A stretch of 64,000 nucleotides of DNA from Pseudomonas silvicola. GTDB lineage: Bacteria > Pseudomonadota > Gammaproteobacteria > Pseudomonadales > Pseudomonadaceae. The number at the start of each line of letters is the position of its first letter. The first letter of the stretch is position 1. The DNA lies in NCBI RefSeq assembly GCF_026651855.1, contig NZ_CP093280.1, positions 3,636,001 through 3,700,000 of the forward strand. Direction: 5' to 3'. The notes under the pieces were generated by a model, which made no database searches, was not told the origin of the DNA, and saw only the letters and a program-made list of their open reading frames with translations. A program made the translations under genes and the position numbers. This document shows, piece by piece, positions 44,498-52,485 of this stretch.

Positions 44498-45223
44498 TCA
44501 GATACGGGCGATCAGGCTCACGGGGCGGATGTCCATTTTCTGGCCCTTGAGCGGCAGCACGTCGCGGTAGTCGTAACGGGCGCCGGGGAAGCCGATCATT
44601 TTCCAGCCCGCCATGTCCTTGTTGCCGCCGTAGATGGGGTCGGCGAAGAAGCCTTCCTGGGCATTGGTCAGCCATTGCTTGAACAGGCCTTGGGCAGGGA
44701 TTGTGGCCAGTGCCACGCCGCCGCGCTCCATGCGCTCGAGCACTTCGTCCTGCTGGGCAGCGTTGAGGCTCTCGAAGCCTTTGCCGAACGTGGCCTGGCA
44801 GTACTGATCGAATTCGCTCAAGCCGGTGCGGTACAGCTCGGCGGCATTGCGTAAGGACTGGTCGCCCTGGGTGGGGCTGCCGTGCTGCGCCGGGCCTTTG
44901 CGGTAGCGGTAGTCACCGCGACCATAGGGGCCGGCCAGTTGATGGTCGAGGAACACCACGCAACCCACCTGGGAAGCACTGGGGCTAAGCTCGTCGGCCG
45001 GGATCAGGCGATCGAAGATGGCCGTGACCTGGGCGTGTTCCTTATCGGTGAGAAAGACCCGTTTGCTCGCGTCAACGGGCGTGGGCGGCAGGGTTTCCTT
45101 TGCCTGCCACTTGTTGCCGCCATTGAGCACGCGCAGGGCGGCGCCGGCGGGGCGGTAAATCGAGGCGGCGGCGCTGGTGACGACTAATACCAGGCCTGCC
45201 TTGAGAACGCTTCGACGATCCAT
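44498..45223 (-). CDS. Gluconate 2-dehydrogenase subunit 3 family protein, module 1 (Tat signal)
   Basis: This 241-residue protein begins MDRRSVLKAGLVLVVTSAAA, a twin-arginine-type signal. The rest matches the small subunit of FAD sugar dehydrogenases (FDRLIPADELSPSA, GYEAR-like FPGARYDYRD near the end, GWKMIGFPG). The partner GMC subunit has no signal, so this subunit probably carries it through the Tat pathway (known for the family). It is first in the operon, preceded by a 225-bp leader with two operators and two terminator-like hairpins. Paralogue: 57075-57803. Confidence 0.88.
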   Translation of the reverse strand: MDRRSVLKAGLVLVVTSAAASIYRPAGAALRVLNGGNKWQAKETLPPTPVDASKRVFLTDKEHAQVTAIFDRLIPADELSPSASQVGCVVFLDHQLAGPYGRGDYRYRKGPAQHGSPTQGDQSLRNAAELYRTGLSEFDQYCQATFGKGFESLNAAQQDEVLERMERGGVALATIPAQGLFKQWLTNAQEGFFADPIYGGNKDMAGWKMIGFPGARYDYRDVLPLKGQKMDIRPVSLIARI

Positions 45224-45237
45224 AATGAAACTCCAAA

Positions 45238-45249
45238 GAGAACGTTCTC
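45238..45249. promoter_or_regulatory. LacI-B operator 1a, GAGAACGTTCTC
   Basis: A perfect 12-bp palindrome lies 15 bp before the start codon of module 1. The same 12-mer occurs at 57914 and 48529. Its position would block transcript elongation or translation entry. Confidence 0.78.
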
Positions 45250-45262
45250 ATTTATAGCTCGT

Positions 45263-45285
45263 AAAAAACCGCGGGTTGCCGCGGT
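45263..45285 (-). terminator. Leader terminator T2 of module 1
   Basis: On the minus strand ACCGCGG and CCGCGGT form a 7-bp stem with a 4-nt loop, followed at once by a six-base T-run. It sits between the two operators in the 5' leader of module 1. Module 2 has a hairpin plus T-run in the same place. Confidence 0.72.
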
Positions 45286-45290
45286 CACTG

Positions 45291-45306
45291 ATGAGAACGT
45301 TATCAT
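45291..45306. promoter_or_regulatory. LacI-B operator 1b, ATGAGAACGTTATCAT
   Basis: A 16-bp palindrome with one mismatched pair, 55 bp centre-to-centre from the perfect operator at 45238. Its mirror form (ATGATAACGTTCTCAT) is in the module 2 leader. Confidence 0.72.
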
Positions 45307-45316
45307 TCGTGTGGCT

Positions 45317-45345
45317 AAAAATGCCAGCTCGGTAGGGGAGCTGGC
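45317..45345 (-). terminator. Leader terminator T1 of module 1
   Basis: On the minus strand GCCAGCTC pairs with GAGCTGGC (8 bp, 7-nt loop), followed by ATTTTTA. The hairpin starts about 2 nt after the predicted transcription start of the promoter at 45354-45382. It could also terminate read-through from the LacI-B gene. Confidence 0.72.
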
Positions 45346-45353
45346 GGGCACAG

Positions 45354-45382
45354 ATGATAGGCGCGACGTTTTGCCTCGTCAA
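45354..45382 (-). promoter_or_regulatory. Sigma-70 promoter of module 1
   Basis: On the minus strand TTGACG (-35), a 17-bp spacer and TATCAT (-10). The module 2 promoter at 57992 has the same -35, spacer length, the CGCGCC spacer end and TATGAT. Predicted start is near 45347. Confidence 0.8.
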
Positions 45383-45448
45383 CGCAGGATCAATGAAGAC
45401 ATCGTCAGGGAAGCTGTAGCCGGTGCCGCCGGACGGCGGCACCGGCAC

Positions 45449-46453
45449 TTATGTCTTGGGTGGGCCGGACGATTGGCGCGTTACCAGTTCGACCGGGAGT
45501 ACATGCCGGCGGGTACGCTTGGCCGTGTCGTCGATGATCTCCTGCAGCGCCTGCACCGCCACCTGTGCCTGGGCCTGGGTGTCCTGGCGCAGGGTGGTCA
45601 GGGAGAACACCGAGTTGCCGGCGTGGGGGATGTCGTCGAAGCCCACTACCGAGACGTCCTCGGGCACCGCCAGGCCCATGCCGCGCAAGCGGTCAAGGAT
45701 GCCCAAGGCCAGCAGGTCGTTGGAGGCGAGAATGGCGGTGGGCGGCTGCTCGCTCGCAAACAGCATGTCCACGCCACATCGGCCCGACGCGGCATCGTGG
45801 GTGCCGCGCAGGTAATTGGGCTCAAGGCCAGCTTCCTTCATCACTTCGCAGTAGGCCTTGGTGCGCTCGCGCGCCGAGGCCTCCGCGCCGCCGCCCAAAT
45901 GGGCGATGCGCGTGTGGCCCAGGGCAAACAGGTGCTCCATGGCCTGGCGCACCCCGCTCTTGTCGTCCACGGTAATTGCGGTGACCTGGGGGTGGCTGAC
46001 CCGCAGGCTACCCAGGTAAACGCACGGCAGGCTTTGCGCGATGTCGTCGATGGCCTTGGCTGTGAGCGAGTTGGCCAGCAGGATCACCCCGGCCGCCCGC
46101 AGGCGCAGCAGGCGCTCCACTTCGTTGGTGGCCGAGCCGGGCTCGGAAAGGCTCAGCGTCGTCATTGGCTCGAAGCCCGCCGCCAGCAAGGCGCGGTCGA
46201 TGCACTGGGCCAGCTCGATGTGGAACGGATTGTTGGGATCGCCGATCAGGATGCCGACGATAGATGATTGGGATGAAACCAGGCTGCGGGCCGCCAGGTT
46301 GGGGCGGTAGCCCAGTTGCGCGGCAACCTTGGCGATATGCTCACGGGTTTCAGGGCGAACACCCGGGTCCCCGCGCAAGGCACGGGAGGTCTGGGCGACA
46401 GACTTGCCGGCAGCACGGGCAACGTCGATAAGGGTCGAGAATGGCTTGGTCAT
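45449..46453 (-). CDS. LacI-family regulator (LacI-B)
   Basis: This 334-residue protein has an N-terminal LacI HTH (TLIDVARAAGKSVAQTSRAL), a hinge (AARSLVSSQSSIVG) and a sugar-binding-type effector domain (AILASNDLLALGILDRLRGMG). It lies directly upstream of module 1 on the same strand, with that module's promoter just past its stop. The best operator candidates are the GAGAACGTTCTC-type palindromes at 45238, 45291, 48529, 57863 and 57914. It is unlikely to be PtxS, whose operator I recall as having a CCGG centre. Confidence 0.88.
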   Translation of the reverse strand: MTKPFSTLIDVARAAGKSVAQTSRALRGDPGVRPETREHIAKVAAQLGYRPNLAARSLVSSQSSIVGILIGDPNNPFHIELAQCIDRALLAAGFEPMTTLSLSEPGSATNEVERLLRLRAAGVILLANSLTAKAIDDIAQSLPCVYLGSLRVSHPQVTAITVDDKSGVRQAMEHLFALGHTRIAHLGGGAEASARERTKAYCEVMKEAGLEPNYLRGTHDAASGRCGVDMLFASEQPPTAILASNDLLALGILDRLRGMGLAVPEDVSVVGFDDIPHAGNSVFSLTTLRQDTQAQAQVAVQALQEIIDDTAKRTRRHVLPVELVTRQSSGPPKT

Positions 46454-46514
46454 AGGTGGGCACGACTATACGGTGCGCCCGCTTGACAGTACAGACCGGG
46501 TCGATCCATTCGCA

Positions 46515-46540
46515 AGCTTCGCCGGCCATCCGGCGAAGCT
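46515..46540 (-). terminator. Intrinsic-type hairpin after the propeller gene
   Basis: AGCTTCGCCGG and CCGGCGAAGCT form a perfect 11-bp stem with a CCAT loop. It lies 10 bp after the stop of the propeller gene (minus strand) and before the LacI-B gene. The short T/A tail makes it a moderate terminator. Confidence 0.65.
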
Positions 46541-46549
46541 CGGCGAGGA

Positions 46550-47686
46550 CTACCCCCTGAACGACATCGACCGCCCCAGTTGAATGCCCCCCACCGCATC
46601 AGGCAATTGCAACGAGTAGATATGAAACTGCCCGGAAGTACCGTTCACGCCACGGTTGAAGTTAGCCATCAACTCGCCCTGCGTCGCCGGGATGAGCAAG
46701 CGCCGGTTGGCATCGATGAACAGCGCGTCGGGGCCGATCAGGCGATCGTCCTGCAGCAGCGTCGCGCGGCGGCCATCAGGGGCGACCACGCCAATGCTGC
46801 GTGACTCCACCAGGCCCAGGTAGACGTTGCCCAGCGAGTCGATGCAGGTGCCGTTGATGGTGCCTTTGGCGAAGGCCAGTACCACGTGCTTGGCCAGTTC
46901 CTGGTCGCTGATGGCCGGGTCGATCAATTGCGCGATCGGTACCTTGTACATGTCGCTGCTAGGGGTGGAGAACAGCAACCACTTGCCGTCCGGTGTCACC
47001 TCAAGCATGTCGGCATGCACACTGGGACGCTTGCCGTTCTGGTCCTCGTACGGCCTCCCGCCGGTGGCGAGAATGGGGCGGTCGGCTGGCTGGCGCACCA
47101 CCGGCAGGTTGTGCAATCGGCGTAGGGTTTTACCCGTGCCCAGGTCGTGGACGATGATCGCGCCCACCCCGGCATCGGTGATGTACACCCGATTGTCAAA
47201 GATGCGCAGGTCATTCATCACTGCGCCAGGCGGCAGAATGCTCTCGTCGAAACGTAGCACGCGCAGGGTCTTGCCGGTCTTGGCGTCGAACTGCGCCACC
47301 TTGGGCGCGCCCGGCAGGGTGGCGATGTTATCGGGGGCGCCCTGGTCGACGATCCACACGGTATCGTCGTCGAACACGTGCACCGAATTGACCTGCACGA
47401 AGGCGTTGGTCACGTCCTTGCCGGGCGCCCATTCGTTCCAACTGCCGCCCGGGAAGGGCGTGAGTCTGGTCGGGCTATCCACACGTACCAGCGACGGCGT
47501 CTTCACCGTCACGTGCCAGCGTGGCAAGCCGAGGAACAAGGTGCCATTGCGCGTGGCGGCCACCGCATTGGCGATGGTCGCCACGGTGACCTCATTGTGC
47601 AGTTGTACCCCGCGGCTGGCGGCGAAGCTCAGCGATGGCATCGCTGCCGCCACCAGGGCGGTCTTGATCAGTGTGCGTCGTTGCAT
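46550..47686 (-). CDS. Exported lactonase-like beta-propeller (MRJP/SMP-30-related), Tat signal
   Basis: This 378-residue protein begins MQRRTLIKTALVAAAMPSLSFA, a Tat-type signal, and continues as a beta-propeller of the major-royal-jelly/gluconolactonase-like kind (NSVHVFDDDTVWIVDQGAP, DLRIFDNRVYITDAGVGAI, PDGKWLLFSTPSSDMYKV, NGTCIDSLGNVYLGLVES). It probably hydrolyses or binds sugar lactones in the periplasm, which suits a PQQ dehydrogenase that makes lactones. It is second in a two-gene operon 62 bp after the double-ABM gene. A purely structural role cannot be excluded. Confidence 0.78.
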   Translation of the reverse strand: MQRRTLIKTALVAAAMPSLSFAASRGVQLHNEVTVATIANAVAATRNGTLFLGLPRWHVTVKTPSLVRVDSPTRLTPFPGGSWNEWAPGKDVTNAFVQVNSVHVFDDDTVWIVDQGAPDNIATLPGAPKVAQFDAKTGKTLRVLRFDESILPPGAVMNDLRIFDNRVYITDAGVGAIIVHDLGTGKTLRRLHNLPVVRQPADRPILATGGRPYEDQNGKRPSVHADMLEVTPDGKWLLFSTPSSDMYKVPIAQLIDPAISDQELAKHVVLAFAKGTINGTCIDSLGNVYLGLVESRSIGVVAPDGRRATLLQDDRLIGPDALFIDANRRLLIPATQGELMANFNRGVNGTSGQFHIYSLQLPDAVGGIQLGRSMSFRG

Positions 47687-47748
47687 GCCCGTACCTCTCC
47701 TGGTTCTTGGCTGTTGTTGTAACGGTAAAGCAGGGAAACCGTGCGGCG

Positions 47749-48474
47749 TTACTGGAGGATCCGGTCGTGCAGCACCAGTACTTCGGGCTGTTGCGCCAGC
47801 GCTGCCGTCACCGCTTTGTGGAACGCCTTGGTGGCAGGCTGGGCCTGGTGTTGCTGGTACGCCTTGTCATCGGCCCAGCGCTCGTAAATGACGAAGGCGT
47901 TGAGGTCGTCGCGCTGCTGGTACACGTCGAAGGCCAGGTTGCCGGGCTGGTGGCGGGCCTGCTCGATAGCCGTGGCGGCGGCGTCGATGAAGGCGCGGTG
48001 TTGGGCGTCGGTCACTTCCAGGCGGGCCACGACATTGTGCGTAGGGTTGGGGTTGGTCACGTTCGGGCGCTCAGGCGCTGGCAGGCCGGGCACGTTTTGC
48101 AGCAAGTATTTGCGCTCCGGCTTGGCGAACGACGTGGGCACCAGCGCCAATACCGGGGCCACATGCTGGGACGCTTCGTGCTGCTGGTAGCCTGCGCGGT
48201 CGCGCCAGCTCTCGAACAGCACCAGGGTAGGGTCGCTGCCACCCGGCTCGGCAACGTCGAACACCCGGTTGGCGGCTTCCTTGCGGCTTTGCGTGGCGTT
48301 GTTGCGCATGGCCGTGATGAACGCATCCCGGGTCTGCGGGGCGATGGTCTGGATGTTGAGGTAGTACAGCGGACCGTCGTCATTGACCTGGGCAGCGCTG
48401 GCAGCGCCGGTGGCAGCGGCGCTGATGCATAACCCCAGGAGGGCGGAGCGGGTCTTCTTGAAAGGGAAGGGCAT
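47749..48474 (-). CDS. Exported double ABM-domain protein
   Basis: This 241-residue protein has a signal peptide (ALLGLCISAAATGAASA) and two tandem ABM-type ferredoxin-like domains (LYYLNIQTIAPQTRDAF ... LVLFESWRDRAGYQQH; VARLEVTDAQHRAFIDAA ... FVIYERWADDKAYQQH). The internal repeat is clear from the W(R/A)D.(A/K).YQQH ends. The two barrels can form one pseudo-dimer. Role unknown; quinol or haem-related chemistry is possible. The upstream 175 bp carry one LacI-C-type and one LacI-B-type operator. Relative: 10433-10798, with a single domain. Confidence 0.78.
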   Translation of the reverse strand: MPFPFKKTRSALLGLCISAAATGAASAAQVNDDGPLYYLNIQTIAPQTRDAFITAMRNNATQSRKEAANRVFDVAEPGGSDPTLVLFESWRDRAGYQQHEASQHVAPVLALVPTSFAKPERKYLLQNVPGLPAPERPNVTNPNPTHNVVARLEVTDAQHRAFIDAAATAIEQARHQPGNLAFDVYQQRDDLNAFVIYERWADDKAYQQHQAQPATKAFHKAVTAALAQQPEVLVLHDRILQ

Positions 48475-48507
48475 GATGACTCCATTTTATTGTTTTGAAT
48501 TATTGAG

Positions 48508-48521
48508 TGGTAACGATACCA
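48508..48521. promoter_or_regulatory. LacI-C operator near the double-ABM gene
   Basis: TGGTAAC joined to GATACCA is a near-palindrome (6 of 7 pairs). The same 14-mer lies inside a 20-bp near-palindrome before the dehydratase operon (49785-49804). It lies 34 bp before the double-ABM start codon. Confidence 0.72.
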
Positions 48522-48528
48522 ATATAAC

Positions 48529-48540
48529 GAGAACGTTCTC
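48529..48540. promoter_or_regulatory. LacI-B-type operator GAGAACGTTCTC between double-ABM and LacI-C genes
   Basis: A perfect 12-bp palindrome identical to those before modules 1 and 2, only 8 bp from the LacI-C-type site. It suggests that the double-ABM/propeller operon, and perhaps LacI-C itself, is under two repressors. Confidence 0.75.
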
Positions 48541-48649
48541 AAGCGCCTCGTGGACAAGATTTGTCGTGAATGCCCTCCAGCCTATGTAAATCGGGCCTCG
48601 CCTCGAAGCCAGCAGGCCTGTAGCATTCATCCAATCCCTTGATAGACGC

Positions 48650-49720
48650 ATGGATATCGGTACCAACATGGCAGACCTGTCCCCGCCCGCCGGCAACAAG
48701 AACCGCAGCTCGGTCACCTTGAGCGACGTCGCCCGCCTGGCTGGCGTGGCGCCCATGACCGTGTCGCGTTACCTCAATAGCCCGCAAACAGTAAAAGGGG
48801 CCACCCGTGACAAGGTGCAGCGGGCCATCGAACAGACCGGCTATGTGCACAATCGCCTGGCGGGCGCCCTGCGCTCCAACCGCACGCGGCTGGTGGCTGT
48901 GGTCCTGCCCATGGTTACCAACCCGCTGTTTTCCGACACCTTCCAGGCCATCAGCACACGTTTGGCTGCGTCCGGTTACCAGGTGCTGTTGGGTGTTTCC
49001 GGCCATCAGCGCGAGCAGGAAGAAGAGCTGCTGGAGGTGATCCTCAGCCGCCGCCCTGACGGCATCATCCTGACGGGTACGCTGCACACGCCCGGCTGCC
49101 GCAACCGCTTGCGGGCCTCGGGCGTGCCGGTGGTGGAAACCTGGGACCTGAGCCCCGAACCCATCGACATGCTGGTGGGCTTCTCCCACGAGGAGGCCGG
49201 CCGCGAGGTGGCGCGCAAACTGCTCGCCCAAGGCTATCGTCGCTTTGCCCTGCTGGCCGTGGATGACCCACGGGGCCTGCGTCGCGCCGACAGTTTCCTC
49301 AAGGCCCTGAACGAGCAGGGCATCACCGATGTCAGCCGCCATGTGACGCCCGGCGCGCCGACCCTGGCCCTGGGCCGCGAAGGCCTGAGCAGCGTGCTGG
49401 AACGCAGCATGACCGGCCCGGCCCAGCCGCTGGCCATTGTCTGCACCTCTGACACCATCGCCCACGGCGTACTGACCGAGGCGGCCGCGCGTGGCTTGCA
49501 AGTACCTTACGAGCTGGCCGTGATGGGTTTCGGCGACATGAATTTCGCCGCCCATACCTTCCCGGCGCTGTCGACCGTGAAGGTGGACGGCACCTTGATC
49601 GGCGACCGGGCGGCGCACATGCTGTTGCAACGTCTGCGCGGCGAAGAGGGCGGCGAGCGCTTGCAGGACGTGGGTTTCACCCTGGTAGAGCGCGACAGCA
49701 CTGCCACCCTCAGGCGCTGA
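48650..49720 (+). CDS. LacI-family regulator (LacI-C, GntR-like)
   Basis: This 356-residue protein has an N-terminal HTH (VTLSDVARLAGVAPMTVSRYLNS), a hinge (LAGALRSNRTRLVAVV) and an effector domain (LAIVCTSDTIAHGVLTEAAARG). The general sequence resembles gluconate-type LacI repressors. ATG 48650 or the in-frame ATG 48668 could be the start. It sits between two GGTAACGATACC-type operators (48508 and 49785), so it probably represses both the ABM/propeller operon and the dehydratase operon that flank it. Confidence 0.88.
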   Translation: MDIGTNMADLSPPAGNKNRSSVTLSDVARLAGVAPMTVSRYLNSPQTVKGATRDKVQRAIEQTGYVHNRLAGALRSNRTRLVAVVLPMVTNPLFSDTFQAISTRLAASGYQVLLGVSGHQREQEEELLEVILSRRPDGIILTGTLHTPGCRNRLRASGVPVVETWDLSPEPIDMLVGFSHEEAGREVARKLLAQGYRRFALLAVDDPRGLRRADSFLKALNEQGITDVSRHVTPGAPTLALGREGLSSVLERSMTGPAQPLAIVCTSDTIAHGVLTEAAARGLQVPYELAVMGFGDMNFAAHTFPALSTVKVDGTLIGDRAAHMLLQRLRGEEGGERLQDVGFTLVERDSTATLRR

Positions 49721-49784
49721 CTGCCCGCCCGACGCTGACTGTCCCCCTTGTTGTAGGACGAATTCTGCGGTACGGTTGATCCAT

Positions 49785-49804
49785 AAATGGTAACGATACC
49801 ATTT
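49785..49804. promoter_or_regulatory. LacI-C operator, 20-bp near-palindrome
   Basis: AAATGGTAAC joined to GATACCATTT pairs at 9 of 10 positions. It lies 28 bp before the dehydratase start codon. An ATG inside it (49787) is in frame with the dehydratase but is unlikely to be the true start. Confidence 0.75.
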
Positions 49805-49831
49805 GTCGAAATGCCTCCAGGAATTACAACA

Positions 49832-51034
49832 ATGTCAAAAATTACCTGCGTCAGAACCCTGCGCTTGCCTGAGCGCCCCAAGTTGATCTGGCTGGAAATC
49901 GAAACCGACGAAGGCTTGATCGGTCTCGGCGAAACCTTCCGTGGTGCGGCCACCGTCGAGGCGGCGGTGCATGAGCTGATCGCTCCTGGCCTGATTGGCC
50001 GCGATTCGCGCCAAATTGAAGCCATCTCGCTGGAACTGACGACCCCCTATGTCGGCTATCACAGCGCCAGCGCCGAGATCCGTGCGGCCAGCGCGGTGGA
50101 TATTGCCCTGTGGGACATCAAGGGCCAGCGCCATGGCATTCCCATCCATGAAGCGCTGGGCGGTGCCTGCCGCGACAGCATTCGTGTCTACAACACCTGT
50201 GCCGGTTACGAATTCAACACCCAGCAGGGCGCCCGCCGTGAGATCACCGCAGCGGATCGTGCCCAGGGCCCTTACGACGATCAATTGGCCTTTGCCCGCG
50301 ACGCTGGCGCCCTGGCAATCAGCCTGGTGGAAGAAGGCTACACCGCGATGAAGATCTGGCCCTTTGACCAGTTCGCCCGCCAAGCCGGTGCCAACACCAT
50401 CAGCTTGGCCGAGGTGCGCAAGGGCTGCGAAGCGTTCCGCCAGATCCGCGACGCGGTGGGTGACCGCATCGAGATCATGTGCGAACTGCACAGCCTGTGG
50501 GACAGCACGGCAGCCTTGCGCATCTGCCAGGCGCTGGAGGCATTCGACGTGTACTGGGTCGAAGACCCGCTGTGCAAGATGGACGACGCCCAAGCCTTGG
50601 CCGACCTGCGCAACCGTACCCAGGTGCCGATCTGCGCCAGCGAAACCCTGGGGGGTAGCGTGGCCTACCGTGACCTGCTCAACGCTGGCAGCCTGGACTA
50701 CCTGATGCTGGACCTGGTGTGGTGCGGCGGTTTCACCGAGGCACGCAAGATTGCCGCCCTGGCCCAGGTGTACAACAAGCCGCTGGCCCCTCACGACTGC
50801 ACCGGGCCGGTGGCGCTGTTTGCCGGGCTGCAACTGGGTGTGCATGCGCCTACAGCGGTGCTGCAGGAAGTGGTGCGCGCGTCGCTGTCCACCTGGTACG
50901 GCGAGCTGGTCACCCACTTGCCGGACATCACCGCAGGCTTTGCCGCCGCGCCCACACTGCCGGGCCTGGGCACGGCGCTACGGCCGGAAATCAAGCGACG
51001 CCCCGACGCCATCATTCGGGAAACTCATCGCTGA
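49832..51034 (+). CDS. Sugar-acid dehydratase, enolase superfamily (mandelate racemase/MLE group, GalD-like)
   Basis: This 400-residue protein has an N-terminal capping domain (DEGLIGLGETFRG) and a barrel with MKIWPFD (Lys strand), three metal-ligand strands IMCELHS, WVEDPL and ICASETLGG, and a late PHDCTGPV His. The E-x-H on the first metal strand matches galactonate-type dehydratases that remove water from an aldonate or aldarate to give a 2-keto-3-deoxy acid. Start ATG 49832 follows CAGGAA; 49787 lies in the operator. It heads an operon with an ACS-family transporter, consistent with uptake and dehydration of a sugar acid. Exact substrate unknown. Confidence 0.85.
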   Translation: MSKITCVRTLRLPERPKLIWLEIETDEGLIGLGETFRGAATVEAAVHELIAPGLIGRDSRQIEAISLELTTPYVGYHSASAEIRAASAVDIALWDIKGQRHGIPIHEALGGACRDSIRVYNTCAGYEFNTQQGARREITAADRAQGPYDDQLAFARDAGALAISLVEEGYTAMKIWPFDQFARQAGANTISLAEVRKGCEAFRQIRDAVGDRIEIMCELHSLWDSTAALRICQALEAFDVYWVEDPLCKMDDAQALADLRNRTQVPICASETLGGSVAYRDLLNAGSLDYLMLDLVWCGGFTEARKIAALAQVYNKPLAPHDCTGPVALFAGLQLGVHAPTAVLQEVVRASLSTWYGELVTHLPDITAGFAAAPTLPGLGTALRPEIKRRPDAIIRETHR

Positions 51035-51065
51035 TTGGTCACTGTTTTACGGGATCGAGAACACA

Positions 51066-52436
51066 ATGAAAAAAATAGATTCTCTTCGCCGCTTCATCGC
51101 TCAGCACCGTCGCTACGAAGTGATTGCGCTTCTATTCCTGATGATGATCATCAACCAGGGCGACCGCGCCACGCTATCAGTGGCAGGAGCCAGTGTGTCG
51201 GGCGAGTTGGGCCTGAGCCACGGTGAAATGGGCTGGCTGTTCTCGGCCTTTGCCTGGGCCTATATGCTGATGCAGCTGCCCGGTGGGCTGGCCATCGACC
51301 GCTTCGGCAGCATCAAGGTGCTGGGCCTGGCGATCATCGGCTGGTCGCTGTTCACCGCAGCGATTGGCAGCGTCGCCCTGATGCCGGTGAGCGTGGCGTT
51401 CGTCGCCGTGTTCGCCTTGCGCTTCCTGGTCGGGGTGGCCGAGGCGCCGTGCTTCCCCGCCAACAGCAAGATCGTCTCGCTGTGGTTCCCCACGGCAGAG
51501 CGGGGCACGGCCACCTCGATTTTCAATGCCTCGCAGTATTTCGCTGCCGTGGTGTTCACGCCGTTGCTGGCGTGGATTTCCACGCGCTGGGGCTGGCCGT
51601 GGATTTTCTACGTGATGGGCGTGGCCGGAGTGCTGATGGGGCTGGTGTTCATCTGGCGTATCAAGGCGCCTGCCGATCACGGCGCCTTGAGCCGTGAAGA
51701 GCTGGACGTGATCCGTCGAGGCGGTGCCGGCTTGCAGGAACAACCTGCGGCAGCGAGCAAGCAGCCGTGGCGCGAGACCTGGGCCAGTGCCAAGGCGTTG
51801 TTGGGGCAGCGCATGTTCCTGGGCATTTACCTGGCGCAGTTCTGCATCAGCACCCTGACGTTCTTCTTTCTGACCTGGTTCCCGGTGTACCTGGTGCAGC
51901 AGCGCGGGCTGTCGATCCTCAATGCAGGCCTGCTGGCGGCGATACCGGCCATCTTCGGCTTCATTGGTGGTATCAGTGGCGGCCTGGTGTCGGACTGGAT
52001 GCTGCGCAAGGGCCTGTCGCTGACCCTGGCGCGTAAGTTGCCGATCTTCACGGGCATGGCGCTTTCCATGAGCATGATCCTGTGCAACTACGTGCAGACC
52101 GACCTGCTGGTGGTGGTGTGCATGGCGTTGGCGTTCTTCGGCAAGGGCATGGGCGCGCTGGGCTGGGCGATCATCGCCGATGTTTCGCCCAAGCGCAGCG
52201 CCGGCATGAACGGCGCGATCTTCAATACCTTCGGCAGTGTCGCCGGCATCGTCACGCCAGTGGTGATCGGCTACATGGTTCAGTCCATGGGGTCGTTCAA
52301 TGGCGCGCTGGTGTACGTGGCGCTGAACGCGGCCGGGGCCTTCGTCAGTTACCTGTTTGTCGTCGGGCCGCTGCAGCGCCCGAATGACGTGCATCCATCG
52401 CCCGACGCTACGTTGCAACCTGCTGTTTCGCGCTGA
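51066..52436 (+). CDS. ACS-family MFS transporter (sugar-acid:H+ symporter)
   Basis: This 456-residue 12-TM protein of the anion:cation symporter group (glucarate/galactonate transporter-like) has MMIINQGDRATLSVAG in TM1, FAWAYMLMQLPGGLAIDRFG and RFLVGVAEAPCFPANSKIVSLWFPTAERG cut across TM4-5. Start ATG 51066 is 31 bp after the dehydratase stop. The TM1 motif differs from the usual NYxDR by GDR. It most likely imports the acid used by the dehydratase. Confidence 0.87.
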   Translation: MKKIDSLRRFIAQHRRYEVIALLFLMMIINQGDRATLSVAGASVSGELGLSHGEMGWLFSAFAWAYMLMQLPGGLAIDRFGSIKVLGLAIIGWSLFTAAIGSVALMPVSVAFVAVFALRFLVGVAEAPCFPANSKIVSLWFPTAERGTATSIFNASQYFAAVVFTPLLAWISTRWGWPWIFYVMGVAGVLMGLVFIWRIKAPADHGALSREELDVIRRGGAGLQEQPAAASKQPWRETWASAKALLGQRMFLGIYLAQFCISTLTFFFLTWFPVYLVQQRGLSILNAGLLAAIPAIFGFIGGISGGLVSDWMLRKGLSLTLARKLPIFTGMALSMSMILCNYVQTDLLVVVCMALAFFGKGMGALGWAIIADVSPKRSAGMNGAIFNTFGSVAGIVTPVVIGYMVQSMGSFNGALVYVALNAAGAFVSYLFVVGPLQRPNDVHPSPDATLQPAVSR

Positions 52437-52485
52437 CCGTTCTGGCCAGCGCATTCCTCTTCCAACAAAAATGAGAAAAACCACG

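Noticed and set aside
45449-46453. LacI-B as PtxS, the 2-ketogluconate repressor
   Set aside because: The neighbouring palindromes have an AACGTT centre, not the CCGG centre I recall for PtxS, and no kgu genes are present.
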